Assembly (NCBI GenBank): GCA_965365345.1
Contig: CBDUBH010000032.1
Span: forward strand, 1-35,327
Direction of reading: 5' to 3'
DNA length: 35,327 nucleotides
DNA from: CBDUBH01 sp965365345
GTDB taxonomy: Bacteria > Bacteroidota > Ignavibacteria > Ignavibacteriales > SURF-24
In this document: piece after piece, positions 6,731-15,048 of the stretch
Layout: the number at the start of each line of letters is the position of its first letter
Numbering within the stretch: position 1 is the stretch's first letter
Notes under the pieces: generated by a model
The model's database searches: none
The model's input: the letters and a program-made list of their open reading frames with translations, nothing else
What the model was told of the DNA's origin: nothing
Made by a program: the position numbers and the translations under genes

Positions 6731-7218
6731 AAAATATGAAACAATTTTTTTTCTTTTTGTGTATAATGATCATTATAGGCGGAACTTTACAGGCGCAGAC
6801 CAAAAAACGAGGATATGAGGGAAAGCATTCAAGAGCAAATGAAAAGATCGAAGAACTTGAAAAAGTTAAATTGATCGAAACTTTGGATCTTGATGAAGAT
6901 ACAATGTTAAAATTCTTTTCGAGAAGAAAAGATCACAGAAATAAGATTAATGAACTAAGGGCGCAAAGGGATGAAAAATTGAACCTTCTGCAAAAAATGC
7001 TTGTTAATGAAGAAAAGGGGAATTATAAAGATCTGGTTACTTCATTGATAGAAACAGAAGAAAAAATTGATAAGCAAAAAACAAATTATTACCATTCGTT
7101 AAATGATATTTTAAGTTACGATCAAATTGCAAAGCTAATGGTTTTCGAAAGAAATTTCAGAAGGGAATTGCGCGATACTATAATGAAATACCGCTCCAAA
7201 GAAAAAGCGCAAAATTAA
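6727..7218 (+). CDS. Spy/CnrX-like periplasmic helical protein of the ECF operon
   Basis: A 163-residue protein with a signal peptide at residues 1-24 (ending GGTLQAQ). The mature part is almost wholly helical and charged: LDLDEDTMLKFFSRRKDHR, then long coiled-coil-like helices and a final MVFERNFRRELRDTI segment. This matches the layout of Spy/CpxP/heavy-metal-resistor proteins, although LTxxQ is degenerate. Its start codon overlaps the anti-sigma stop (ATGA). In the CnrYXH system a periplasmic sensor of this superfamily works with an anti-sigma and an ECF sigma factor; the gene order here suggests a comparable sensor or a feedback chaperone. Confidence 0.65.
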   Translation: MKNMKQFFFFLCIMIIIGGTLQAQTKKRGYEGKHSRANEKIEELEKVKLIETLDLDEDTMLKFFSRRKDHRNKINELRAQRDEKLNLLQKMLVNEEKGNYKDLVTSLIETEEKIDKQKTNYYHSLNDILSYDQIAKLMVFERNFRRELRDTIMKYRSKEKAQN

Positions 7219-7232
7219 AAATGCTTTAAATA

Positions 7233-7263
7233 TTGATTATTTTTATCAATATGGTTATTTTTA
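7233..7263 (+). promoter_or_regulatory. Candidate promoter for tRNA-Leu
   Basis: TTG at 7233-7235 and TATTTTTA at 7256-7263 are separated by exactly 20 bases, and the tRNA begins 13 bases after the -7 box. The region also forms a weak TATTGAT/ATCAATA hairpin that could end the upstream operon. Confidence 0.5.
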
Positions 7264-7276
7264 ATTCTGCTTTATT

Positions 7277-7360
7277 GCGGAAGTGGTGAAATTGGTATAC
7301 ACGCTATCTTGAGGGGGTAGTGCCTTAATTGGCGTACGGGTTCAAGTCCCGTCTTCCGCA
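7277..7360 (+). tRNA. tRNA-Leu (anticodon GAG)
   Basis: 84 bases folding as a class II tRNA. GCGGAAG (7277-7283) pairs with CTTCCGC (7353-7359), with discriminator A at 7360. The anticodon stem CTATC/GGTAG encloses the loop TTGAGGG, giving anticodon GAG, which reads CUC and CUU. A long variable arm is present, and the T-arm contains GGTTCAAGTCC. CCA is not encoded. Confidence 0.95.
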
Positions 7361-7425
7361 CTTTTTTAGATAGCCTTTAGCTTTAGAATAAAAAATTCAT
7401 TCAATAAATTAAAGGAAAGACACCT

Positions 7426-8214
7426 ATGAGCATAAGAAGAATTCTATTACTCGCCGTTTTATTTTTCACTGTTTCTTTAGGTTCGGTTTTTGCCCAAAGT
7501 GATGAAAGCGCCGAAGGCAGTGCAATGGATCCCAAAGCCGGTGAAGCATATAACAAGGGTAATGAGTTGATGAAGGCAGGAAATTATACTGCCGCAATTA
7601 AAAGTTACGATGCAGCATTAGCAGTTGAAAAAGATTACAGAATTTATTATCAAAAAGGAATTGCTCTTAAAAAAGCAAATCAAAATAAAGATGCCGAAGA
7701 AGCTTTTAAAGCAAGCATAAAAGCTAATCCTGATTTCGATCTTGCTTATAACGGATTGGGAAGTGTTTATTTTTCAACCGGTGATATTGATAAAGCAATC
7801 GAAAATTTTGAAAAATTCGGTGAAAAAACAAAAAAAGAAAATTTAAAGAAAACTGCCAAAGAATATATTTCCCGCGCTTATGCTAAAAAAGGCGCTGATG
7901 AATTGAATAACGGAAATCAACAAAAAGCCATTTCATCTTTGAATAAAGCTGTTGAAAATGCTGATTACGATGCAGCTTATCTTTCACTTGCAAAAGCTTA
8001 TGTTGAAACTTCTGATTATAATAAAGCCGTTGATGCAGCAAGCAATGCTTTGAAACACAGAAAAACAATTTCTAAAGGCGGACCTTATTATTATCTCGGC
8101 GTTGCTTATAAAAATTTAGGTGATGCTGAAAAAGCTAAAGAAAATCTTCAACAAGCTTCTTCAGATAATACTTATAAAAAATTGGCAGAGTATGAATTGG
8201 AAACAATGAGATAA
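7426..8214 (+). CDS. Secreted TPR-repeat protein
   Basis: A 262-residue protein. Residues 1-23 are a signal peptide (ending SVFAQ), so it is exported to the periplasm. From about residue 38 it is built of TPR units: AGEAYNKGNELMKAGNYTAA, then ALKKANQNKDAEEAFKAS, LAYNGLGSVYFSTGDIDKA, a lysine-rich linker, AAYLSLAKAYVETSDYNKAV and YYYLGVAYKNLGDAEKAKEN. TPRs bind partner proteins, so a scaffold role in the envelope is likely; the partner is unknown. AAGGAAAG lies 8 bases before the ATG. It follows tRNA-Leu by 65 bases and is closed by a strong terminator at 8252. Confidence 0.8.
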   Translation: MSIRRILLLAVLFFTVSLGSVFAQSDESAEGSAMDPKAGEAYNKGNELMKAGNYTAAIKSYDAALAVEKDYRIYYQKGIALKKANQNKDAEEAFKASIKANPDFDLAYNGLGSVYFSTGDIDKAIENFEKFGEKTKKENLKKTAKEYISRAYAKKGADELNNGNQQKAISSLNKAVENADYDAAYLSLAKAYVETSDYNKAVDAASNALKHRKTISKGGPYYYLGVAYKNLGDAEKAKENLQQASSDNTYKKLAEYELETMR

Positions 8215-8251
8215 GTTTTGGCACTTTGTACTCGTAAGAAAACCTTAAATA

Positions 8252-8285
8252 AAAAAAACCTCCTGAATAAGGAGGTTTTTTATTT
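8252..8285 (+). terminator. Rho-independent terminator after the TPR gene
   Basis: CCTCCT (8259-8264) pairs with AGGAGG (8270-8275) around GAATA. A-rich and T-rich flanks extend the stem and supply the U-tract. Confidence 0.85.
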
Positions 8286-8322
8286 TAAAGCTAAATTTTA
8301 TCTAATTGAAAAATAATAATTC

Positions 8323-8357
8323 CAGTTGATAAAATTTTTTCAGTTGATAAAATTTTT
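8323..8357. repeat. Tandem duplication of an 18-base unit
   Basis: CAGTTGATAAAATTTTTT at 8323-8340 is repeated at once at 8341-8357, lacking only the last T. It is noncoding and lies between a terminator and a convergent gene; probably a slippage event. Confidence 0.75.
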
Positions 8358-8430
8358 CTAAATTTCTCCGGTTAAATCAGAAAATTACTTAAGCTTGCAA
8401 AATATGAATTCAAAAATAATTACATAAAAA

Positions 8431-9096
8431 TTATCTTCTTATATATCTGTAAGGACTGTATAAAAGATTTATAGTAATTGCGAATGTATTAAAACCATCT
8501 TCGCCATCTTCCTGCCCGAATAAATTTATAAAATTAAATCCCATATTTGTATCAATTACAAGCTGCGGCAAAAGCTTAAAATCAATTCCTCCGCCTAAAC
8601 CCATTCCAACTCTTGTTTTGCCGTCAATTTCAATTGATTCTTTTCTATTTCCTGAAACTCTGTCAAACTTTGTATTTCCCTGTGAATTAAATTGAAGCAC
8701 TAAATTAATATAAGGCGAAACCGGAGAAGTTTCTTCCGGATAAAAATGATATTCGCCGCCTAATCCTAAGGTCCAAAGACTTGAACTTGTTTCAAGATCA
8801 ACAGCAGTGTTTGATCCTATGACAATATTATCTTCACTTCCTCCAAAAGTAGTGTAATATAAAAATCCGGCAAAAGTAAGAGGAGAGTTCGGAGTAAATT
8901 TCATTTTGATCTTACCACCTAAATGATAATTGGAACTTAAATCCAAACCTGTGCCGGCAGTATCAATATTACCGGTATAATAATCCGGACCTAAAACAAA
9001 AGTTTTTCCGAATCCTACACCATACTGCAAAATTTGCGCATTGGAAATTGCAGAAGTGAAAATAAAAATAAAAAGTAACAATAATAATTTTCTCAT
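8431..9096 (-). CDS. Outer-membrane beta-barrel protein
   Basis: A 221-residue protein from ATG 9096, which has GGAGGAAAG just upstream; the open frame continues to 9246, but that extension has no ribosome site and would bury the signal peptide. Residues 1-20 are the signal peptide (ending AISNAQ). The mature chain alternates hydrophobic and polar residues with many glycines and aromatics (YGVGFGKTFVLGPDYYTG, LWTLGLGGEYHFYPEE, VGMGLGGGIDFKLLPQ) and ends in a strand INLLYSPYRYIRR. About eight to ten strands are expected. Function unknown; such small barrels are common structural outer-membrane proteins in this group. Confidence 0.75.
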   Translation of the reverse strand: MRKLLLLLFIFIFTSAISNAQILQYGVGFGKTFVLGPDYYTGNIDTAGTGLDLSSNYHLGGKIKMKFTPNSPLTFAGFLYYTTFGGSEDNIVIGSNTAVDLETSSSLWTLGLGGEYHFYPEETSPVSPYINLVLQFNSQGNTKFDRVSGNRKESIEIDGKTRVGMGLGGGIDFKLLPQLVIDTNMGFNFINLFGQEDGEDGFNTFAITINLLYSPYRYIRR

Positions 9097-9291
9097 CTTT
9101 CCTCCATAAGTAGCAAAATTAACTAAACATTTAGAAGTTATATAAATAAAGTTAAGAACACTTTTAATAAAGTAAAGGAATTTCCGAATGCTGATTTTGA
9201 TTTGTAAAATTATTAAACTTACAAGAATGTTTTTGGAGATAGTCAATTTGAAATTAAAAGGGAAGTAAGTAAAAGGAAATTTGTATAAAAC

Positions 9292-9326
9292 AAAAAAGCC
9301 CTTTGATTTCGCAAAGGGCTTTTATA
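9292..9326 (-). terminator. Rho-independent terminator of the 9345-9884 gene
   Basis: AAAAGCCCTTTG (9294-9305) pairs with CAAAGGGCTTTT (9312-9323) around a 6-base loop, with a T-run on the minus strand. It is nearly symmetric, so it could also work on the plus strand. Confidence 0.85.
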
Positions 9327-9344
9327 ATTGATCATAATCAAAAA

Positions 9345-9884
9345 TTATAAACCGAATTTTACACCGGCTCTTAAAGTAATATGATTTGCATCACTAACTA
9401 AATTAAAAGCACCGGTTAAATCTAACAATAAAGTTTCGGTTAAAGGTAATTCATAACCTGCACCTAAAACTAAAGTAAATTCAGTTTCGCTAACTGATTC
9501 AGTTGTAACTTCTCCGGTAAACCAGTTAAAAGAAGGAACTTCTACTGACATAAAAGATAAACCTGCTTGTCCTAATCCGTAGAAACCTTGTCCTGGAGTA
9601 AAATAATATTTAATACCGGCCAAAACAGGAACAGAAGAAAAACTAACATCATCAACATCAGTTCCCCAAGTAATATAACCAATAGTCCCAACACCAACTA
9701 TATTTGGTGTAAAACCAAGTTCAAAATTACCGGTTCCACCAAATCCGGTGTTAGCGCCATCACCAAAATCACCCATCGGTAAAGAAACAATTGGACCAAC
9801 GCTGATTGCCATTTGTTTTTCTTGTGCTTGTGAAAAGCTTACTAAAGCAACTAAGGTCAAAAGAGTAAAAAGCACTTTTTTCAT
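9345..9884 (-). CDS. Small outer-membrane beta-barrel protein
   Basis: A 179-residue secreted protein with a signal peptide at residues 1-20 (ending SFSQAQ). It shows the glycine- and aromatic-rich alternation of an eight-stranded barrel: ISVGPIVSLPMGDFGDGANT near the N-terminus, GIKYYFTPGQGFYGLGQAGL in the middle, LVLGAGYELPL, and the last strand HITLRAGVKFGL. The layout resembles OmpA/OmpX-like or DUF3575-type barrel proteins; the precise family is not recognised. AAGGAGG lies 6 bases before the ATG. It has its own terminator at 9292 and a candidate upstream promoter, so it is monocistronic. Confidence 0.78.
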   Translation of the reverse strand: MKKVLFTLLTLVALVSFSQAQEKQMAISVGPIVSLPMGDFGDGANTGFGGTGNFELGFTPNIVGVGTIGYITWGTDVDDVSFSSVPVLAGIKYYFTPGQGFYGLGQAGLSFMSVEVPSFNWFTGEVTTESVSETEFTLVLGAGYELPLTETLLLDLTGAFNLVSDANHITLRAGVKFGL

Positions 9885-9911
9885 AAGAACCTCCTTTTTT
9901 TAAAATACCCT

Positions 9912-9942
9912 TAAAATTGAAAAAAATTAAGTTTAAAATCAA
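9912..9942 (-). promoter_or_regulatory. Candidate promoter for the small barrel gene
   Basis: On the minus strand TTG (9942-9940) is followed after 20 bases by CAATTTTA (9919-9912), one mismatch from TAnnTTTA. It lies about 30 bases upstream of the start codon. Confidence 0.35.
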
Positions 9943-10164
9943 TATTTAATTTAAAATAATTTGTTGTAACACTATTTTATTTTTAAAACTTCTCAAACTC
10001 CTTTCTTTTAACGAATGATTTTATTCGGATATAATGTATTAAATTTCAAAATCTTCACTATGTAATTTTTTTTATATTAACTTTAAAATAAATTTTTCTA
10101 CAGGAACAATCTTTAAATGATTTGCGTATAATATTCAATCTTAAATAAAACTGCTAAAATTTGC

Positions 10165-10194
10165 TTGTAAATAATTCTAAAAAATTTAAATTTG
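10165..10194 (+). promoter_or_regulatory. Candidate distal promoter of the envelope locus
   Basis: TTG at 10165-10167 and TAAATTTG at 10187-10194 are separated by 19 bases. The -7 box fits TAnnTTTG fully. It lies upstream of a second matching pair at 10222. Confidence 0.45.
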
Positions 10195-10221
10195 CGGCTG
10201 TATGATTTTTCTCCGATTTAA

Positions 10222-10253
10222 TTTGAAATGCTCTTAATTGATTGGTATCTTTG
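10222..10253 (+). promoter_or_regulatory. Strong candidate promoter of the TPR/barrel gene pair
   Basis: TTTG (10222-10225), a 20-base spacer, then TATCTTTG (10246-10253): a complete match to the Bacteroidota vegetative consensus. Start of transcription would be near 10260, giving a leader of about 140 bases. Confidence 0.6.
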
Positions 10254-10402
10254 CCTTTATAACTCTTTATTAAATAAAAAGTTTAATACGGCTTATCTAA
10301 AAACAACAAAATAAGCTGTTTAATAATAAATTATCTTTTTCCCGATTAATAAAAATTAATCTTAGTGAAATTATAATTCAGAAATTATTGATATAAAATT
10401 AT

Positions 10403-13381
10403 ATGAAAAAAATCTTAATCCTACTTTTTGCAGTACTTCTTACTAATATTTCATTTGCGCAAAGCGGAGCCGAAATTTATTCATCTGCAATGAATGCCTT
10501 CAATCAACGAAATTATTCTGAAGCATATTCGCTTTTTGAAAAATTCTTTTCAAATTATGGAATTGAAGATGATCTTTTCGCAAGCGCAAAATATTACTCA
10601 GCTGAAAGTCTTTTACGCGCCGGTGAAACAGATGGAGCAATTGCGCACTTTGAATCTTTTACCGATAAATACGAATGGTCAAATTTTAATGATGATGCGC
10701 TTTATAAACTGGGCGGATTGTATTTTCAAAGAAATGAATTTGATAAAAGCAGAGGTGCGTTTTTACAGCTTTTAAATAAATATCCTCAAAGTGAATTTTA
10801 TGGGTCATCAATGTTTTTTGTAGGTGAAACTTACACAAAACAAAACAGAACCGATGAAGCAATCCGATTTTTCGAAAATGCAATTTCATCAAAAAGACAA
10901 AATAAATTTATTGATGAAAGCATTTACTCACTTGCAAATATTTATGAGAAAAAAGGCGATTACGAAAATGCCGCAAAATATTATAATCAATTATTGGATT
11001 TTTATCCAAACAGCAATCTTGCTCCTTCGGCACAAATAAGAATCGGATTGACTTATTTCAATTTGAAAAATTATAATGTTGCCGTGCTTGAACTTTCGGA
11101 TCCGCTTATAAATAAACTTCCGGAAGAAAATCAAATTGAAGCAAAATATGTTTTGGGAAATTCTTATTACAGACTTCAAGAATATGACGATGCCGAAAAA
11201 ACATTTAAAGAGCTTCTTCAAAATTATCCAAACGCAAATTTGAAAAACGATATTAAATATTCACTTGCATGGGTTAATTTTCAAAGAGGAAGATATTCAG
11301 ATTCATACGATCTTTTCAGTGAGGTTGCGCGCAGCGGAAAAGACAGTTTAGCGATTGATGCGCTTTTCAGAAGCGGCGAAAGCAGAAGATACGCCGGAAA
11401 AGAAAGTGAGGCTAATAAAATATTTGATGAATTCTTAGAAAAATATCCGCAAAGTTCACTCGCATCAAAAGCGAAATTTCAAATCGGTGCTGCTAATTAT
11501 TCTACAAATAAAGAAAAAGTTTCTGAAGATTACCTTGTCGAAGCCGCAAATTCAAAAGATATTGTTACCGCAGCAAAAGCAAATATTCTGCTTGGTGAAT
11601 TAAAATTAAATCAGAAAGATTTTGTGCAGGCGCAAAATTATTTTGAAAGATCGGTTCAAACTGAACAGCTCCCTGAAAATTCAAAAGCGAAAGGATTTTT
11701 CGGATTGGGAGTTGCAAAATATTTTTTGAATCAATTTGATGCTGCAATTCAAAATTTAAAACTTGCCGAATCAAATTTAAACGGTGAAGAAAAAAATAAA
11801 GCAAATTTTTATCTTGCCGAATCCTACTTCGCAAAAAAAGATTATAGAAAAGCGATTGAAAGTTACGATAAAGTAAAATCAAATGATAAAGCTATTCAAT
11901 TTCAAAACACGTTCGGAAAAGCGTACGCTTATTTTAACGCAAAAGATTTTTCTAATGCGGCTTTTCATTTTAATGAATTTATTAAGAACAATAAAAACAG
12001 TGCTAAAGTTACAAACGCAAAATTAAGACTTGCAGATAGTTATTACGGCATTAAAAGATACAACGATGCAAGCAGAATTTACCGCGAAATTTTTATGACT
12101 GATAATTCACACTTCAGCGGCGATTATGCACATTATCAGTTTTCACAGGCACTTTATAGAGCCGGAAATGCTGATGAAGCGATTAAAGAATTTGCGAATC
12201 TTCAACAGAAATATCCTGATTCAAAATATGCTCCGGAATCTCAATATTTAGTTGGATGGATAAATTTTCAAAAGGGAAATTTTACAGGCGCAATTTCAGA
12301 TTATCAAACTGTAATTGAAAGATATCCGAATTCTGCTATTGTTCCGCTTGCTTATAATTCAATCGGAAATTCTTACTTCAATGTCGGAAATTATTCTTTG
12401 GCTATTGATAATTATCAAAGAGTGCTGAATGAATTCCCGACTTCCAGCTATGTTTATGAAGCTGTTTCAGGAATGATCGATGCATATTCCGTAAATGATA
12501 ATATAAATCAGGCAGTTGCAGTGATTGATAATTTTGTAACTCGCAACCCTAATTCAAATTTTGCCGATGAAATTCTTTTCAAAAAAGGTGAGCTTTATTA
12601 CAGCCAGAGAAATTACGAAAGATCAAAAGACAGTTACAAGGAATTTGTAAATAAATATCCCAACAGCAAACTTGCAGGCGATGCTTATTACTGGATTGGA
12701 AAAAGTTCATCAAATTTGGCTCAAACCAATGAAGCGCTTTTTTATTACAATATTGTTTCGAGCAAATATACAAATTCCGAAGCCGGGATTGCATCAATTC
12801 TGGAAATGGGAAAAATACATTCCGATTTGAAAAATTACGATTCAGCAATTCAGATTTATCAATCTGCAATTAATAAATTGCCGCCTGAATCTCAAAAAAT
12901 TCCTGAAATACTTTATGCAAAAGCTTTGGTAAATGTTAACAAAGGTGATATTTCGGAAGCTTATCAGGATTTTACATTTGTAATTCAATATTATGATGGA
13001 ACTATCTTTGCGGCAAATTCAAAATTGGAAGTTGCGTTGATTGAACTTGTAAGACAGAGTTATCAAAGTGCAGATGCTTTACTTCGTGAAGTGGCTGAAA
13101 ATCGCGCGGATGATATCGGAGCAAAAGCGCAGTATTATTTAGGTGTTTCCCTTTTTGAACAGAAAAAACTTGATGAAGCTGTTACGGCATTAGTTAGAGT
13201 GCGCTTTGTTTTTTCGGGCTATGATGAATGGCTTACAAAATCGCTTTTAAAATTAGGCGAAGTTTACGAAGCAAAAAATGATGTTGAAAAAGCTAAGGAA
13301 ATGTATCGATTGGTATTTACTCGCCACCGCGGTGATGAATACGGCAACGAAGCTCAATCCAAACTGAGGAATTTAGAATGA
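10403..13381 (+). CDS. Large periplasmic TPR protein (YbgF/CpoB- or BamD-like repeats)
   Basis: A 992-residue protein. Residues 1-19 are a signal peptide (ending ISFAQ); almost all the rest is TPR units, often ending in a YPxS-type turn: YPQSEFYG, YPNSNLAP, YPQSSLAS, YPDSKYAPE, YPNSAIVP, FPTSSYVYE, NPNSNFADE and YPNSKLAGD. That form is typical of TPR_6 units in YbgF/CpoB and BamD. There is no cysteine lipobox, so it is soluble or partner-bound in the periplasm. It overlaps the next gene by 4 bases, and the downstream genes encode a barrel, a SPOR protein and ExbB/ExbD/TonB. A scaffold linking outer membrane and cell wall is inferred. The partner is not known. Confidence 0.8.
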   Translation: MKKILILLFAVLLTNISFAQSGAEIYSSAMNAFNQRNYSEAYSLFEKFFSNYGIEDDLFASAKYYSAESLLRAGETDGAIAHFESFTDKYEWSNFNDDALYKLGGLYFQRNEFDKSRGAFLQLLNKYPQSEFYGSSMFFVGETYTKQNRTDEAIRFFENAISSKRQNKFIDESIYSLANIYEKKGDYENAAKYYNQLLDFYPNSNLAPSAQIRIGLTYFNLKNYNVAVLELSDPLINKLPEENQIEAKYVLGNSYYRLQEYDDAEKTFKELLQNYPNANLKNDIKYSLAWVNFQRGRYSDSYDLFSEVARSGKDSLAIDALFRSGESRRYAGKESEANKIFDEFLEKYPQSSLASKAKFQIGAANYSTNKEKVSEDYLVEAANSKDIVTAAKANILLGELKLNQKDFVQAQNYFERSVQTEQLPENSKAKGFFGLGVAKYFLNQFDAAIQNLKLAESNLNGEEKNKANFYLAESYFAKKDYRKAIESYDKVKSNDKAIQFQNTFGKAYAYFNAKDFSNAAFHFNEFIKNNKNSAKVTNAKLRLADSYYGIKRYNDASRIYREIFMTDNSHFSGDYAHYQFSQALYRAGNADEAIKEFANLQQKYPDSKYAPESQYLVGWINFQKGNFTGAISDYQTVIERYPNSAIVPLAYNSIGNSYFNVGNYSLAIDNYQRVLNEFPTSSYVYEAVSGMIDAYSVNDNINQAVAVIDNFVTRNPNSNFADEILFKKGELYYSQRNYERSKDSYKEFVNKYPNSKLAGDAYYWIGKSSSNLAQTNEALFYYNIVSSKYTNSEAGIASILEMGKIHSDLKNYDSAIQIYQSAINKLPPESQKIPEILYAKALVNVNKGDISEAYQDFTFVIQYYDGTIFAANSKLEVALIELVRQSYQSADALLREVAENRADDIGAKAQYYLGVSLFEQKKLDEAVTALVRVRFVFSGYDEWLTKSLLKLGEVYEAKNDVEKAKEMYRLVFTRHRGDEYGNEAQSKLRNLE

Positions 13382-14985
13382 TGAATAAAATGAAATTTAT
13401 ATTGGGAATATTTTTTATTTCAATTTTGCCGGCTGCAATTTTTGCGCAGGAAGGCACGCGCGATCAAAGTATTGAACTTCCCGATTTTGTAATTACCGGT
13501 GTTGAAAGAGTTACAATTCCTGCCGCCGAAAAGCCAAAAGCGGAACTTGTACCGACTCTTTCAGAAGAATTTTTCAAACCTGCATATTCTCCTGAAGAAT
13601 TAGGCATAGCAGAGCTTTCCAATCCGGTAAAAAAGGAAATTGCACTTTTTAATTATTCAAAAGAATTTGATGGAAGACTTGATGTTTCTGTTGGAATTCA
13701 CACTTTGCCATTCGGTGAACTTACCTATGCGGAAAATTTCGGTAATTTTGTTTTGCAGGGAAAAGTCTGGGGCAAAAATGAAATTCCCGATACAAGTTTT
13801 GCAAGTCTGAATTACTCCGGACTTTCACTCGGCGGACATTATTTTGTAAATGAAAATTCAAAAGTTTTAGGCGGAACAAAATTAGAAGCCAACGGCGGAT
13901 ATCATCGCGATACTTACAGATTTATGGCATCACCCAATCCGCGAACAAGACGCGATGTTCATTACGGAAATTTCAATTTCGGAATTTCAAATTTGATGAA
14001 TCAATATTTTAAATTTTCAGCTGATCTAAATGATAAAATTACTTATGTAAAAGATCTCGATGTTACGGAAAATAATTTTAAAATTAAATCGTTTGCGGAA
14101 ATTGCGTTCTCAAATTACAGCTTAAGCGGAAATTCAAATTTTGAAAATCAATCTTTTAACGGCGGCGGATCGCAGCAATATTTTGATGTACTCGGAATGT
14201 TCAATATCAAATTGCAAAAAGATATGAAAGTCGGTGTTGGCTTGGTATCTGCTGTTTCAGATGGAAATAGTTTTTTCATGCCGGCTGCAAATTTTTCAAT
14301 GCGTTTTTCAAAATTCCTTTCACTCTATTCGGAGTTCAGACCTAACGCACAATTTTTTACATTTGATGAAATTCTTAATAGCAACAGATATTTTTCCGGT
14401 AACCGCGCAAATGTTTTCATGAAAAATAAAATGAATTTGAGCGGCGCTCTTAAATATGAATACGAAACTTATTTTGAAATAAACGGCGGCGTAAAATTCG
14501 GAAGTTATGAAGATCATCCTTATTTTTCCGATTCGCTTCGTACAGGAACTTTTGAACTTAAAACCATTGATGCCACGGAAGTTGCAGCATTCGTTAATTT
14601 CATTTTCCGTCCCGGACCTTTTGGAAACTTTTACGCAAACGCAGAATTAAGAAGTTTAGAAGATGAAGATGAAAATCAAATTCCATACGTTCCATCTTTT
14701 AATGCTGATCTTACTTATGGATATAAATTTCCATTTGGAGTTGGATTAATTGCCGGATTAAAATATTTTTCAAGCAGATATGCAGATCGTTTGAACACTT
14801 TGGAAGTATCTGATTTTACTGATCTTTCTTTAAAGTTGGATTACGATATTAACAGTTATTTTAACGTTTACGTAAAAGCTGAAAATATTTTAAATCGCGA
14901 AAATCCTTACTGGCTTGGCTCGGCGGGAAAAATTTATGACGGAAAACCTTTGGATCTTTTAATAGGGTTGAATTACCGCTGGTAA
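13378..14985 (+). CDS. TonB-dependent-receptor-like outer-membrane barrel lacking a plug domain
   Basis: A 535-residue protein with a signal peptide (residues 1-23, ending AIFAQ). Right after it comes IELPDFVITGVERVTIP, resembling the TonB-box and plug-start region of TonB-dependent receptors. The usual plug of about 120 residues is absent: a short linker (to about residue 90) leads directly into barrel strands. The C-terminal strands (FNVYVKAENILNRENPYW, and LDLLIGLNYRW at the end) are like those closing TonB receptors. It begins within the stop of the TPR gene (ATGA), so tight coupling is likely; a second ATG follows at 13381. It may form a pore or anchor for the TPR protein; cargo unknown. 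Confidence 0.7.
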   Translation: MMNKMKFILGIFFISILPAAIFAQEGTRDQSIELPDFVITGVERVTIPAAEKPKAELVPTLSEEFFKPAYSPEELGIAELSNPVKKEIALFNYSKEFDGRLDVSVGIHTLPFGELTYAENFGNFVLQGKVWGKNEIPDTSFASLNYSGLSLGGHYFVNENSKVLGGTKLEANGGYHRDTYRFMASPNPRTRRDVHYGNFNFGISNLMNQYFKFSADLNDKITYVKDLDVTENNFKIKSFAEIAFSNYSLSGNSNFENQSFNGGGSQQYFDVLGMFNIKLQKDMKVGVGLVSAVSDGNSFFMPAANFSMRFSKFLSLYSEFRPNAQFFTFDEILNSNRYFSGNRANVFMKNKMNLSGALKYEYETYFEINGGVKFGSYEDHPYFSDSLRTGTFELKTIDATEVAAFVNFIFRPGPFGNFYANAELRSLEDEDENQIPYVPSFNADLTYGYKFPFGVGLIAGLKYFSSRYADRLNTLEVSDFTDLSLKLDYDINSYFNVYVKAENILNRENPYWLGSAGKIYDGKPLDLLIGLNYRW

Positions 14986-14995
14986 AAACTTTGAC

Positions 14996-15028
14996 TTTGA
15001 TTTTCAAAATATTTTTATATTATTTTTG
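14996..15028 (+). promoter_or_regulatory. Candidate promoter for the HU-SPOR gene
   Basis: TTTG (14996-14999), a 21-base spacer and TATTTTTG (15021-15028). Transcription would begin about 15 bases before the start codon at 15049, so this gene and possibly those after it can be expressed apart from the TPR-barrel pair. Confidence 0.5.
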
Positions 15029-15048
15029 ACCTCAAAAATTTAAAGCAA

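Larger units (their letters stand above)
9885..10402. other. Divergent intergenic region without genes, with promoters on both sides
   Basis: A 518-base very AT-rich gap between a minus-strand barrel gene and the plus-strand TPR gene. I find no open frame or structural RNA. It holds a candidate minus-strand promoter at 9912-9942 and two plus-strand candidates at 10165 and 10222. Two small hairpins occur in the leader of the TPR gene: CGGCTTAT with ATAAGCTG near 10290-10320, and GATTAAT with ATTAATC near 10345. Confidence 0.6.

Noticed and set aside
9097..9246. Fifty-codon upstream extension of the barrel gene
   Set aside because: ATG 9096 has a strong ribosome site and begins the signal peptide directly.
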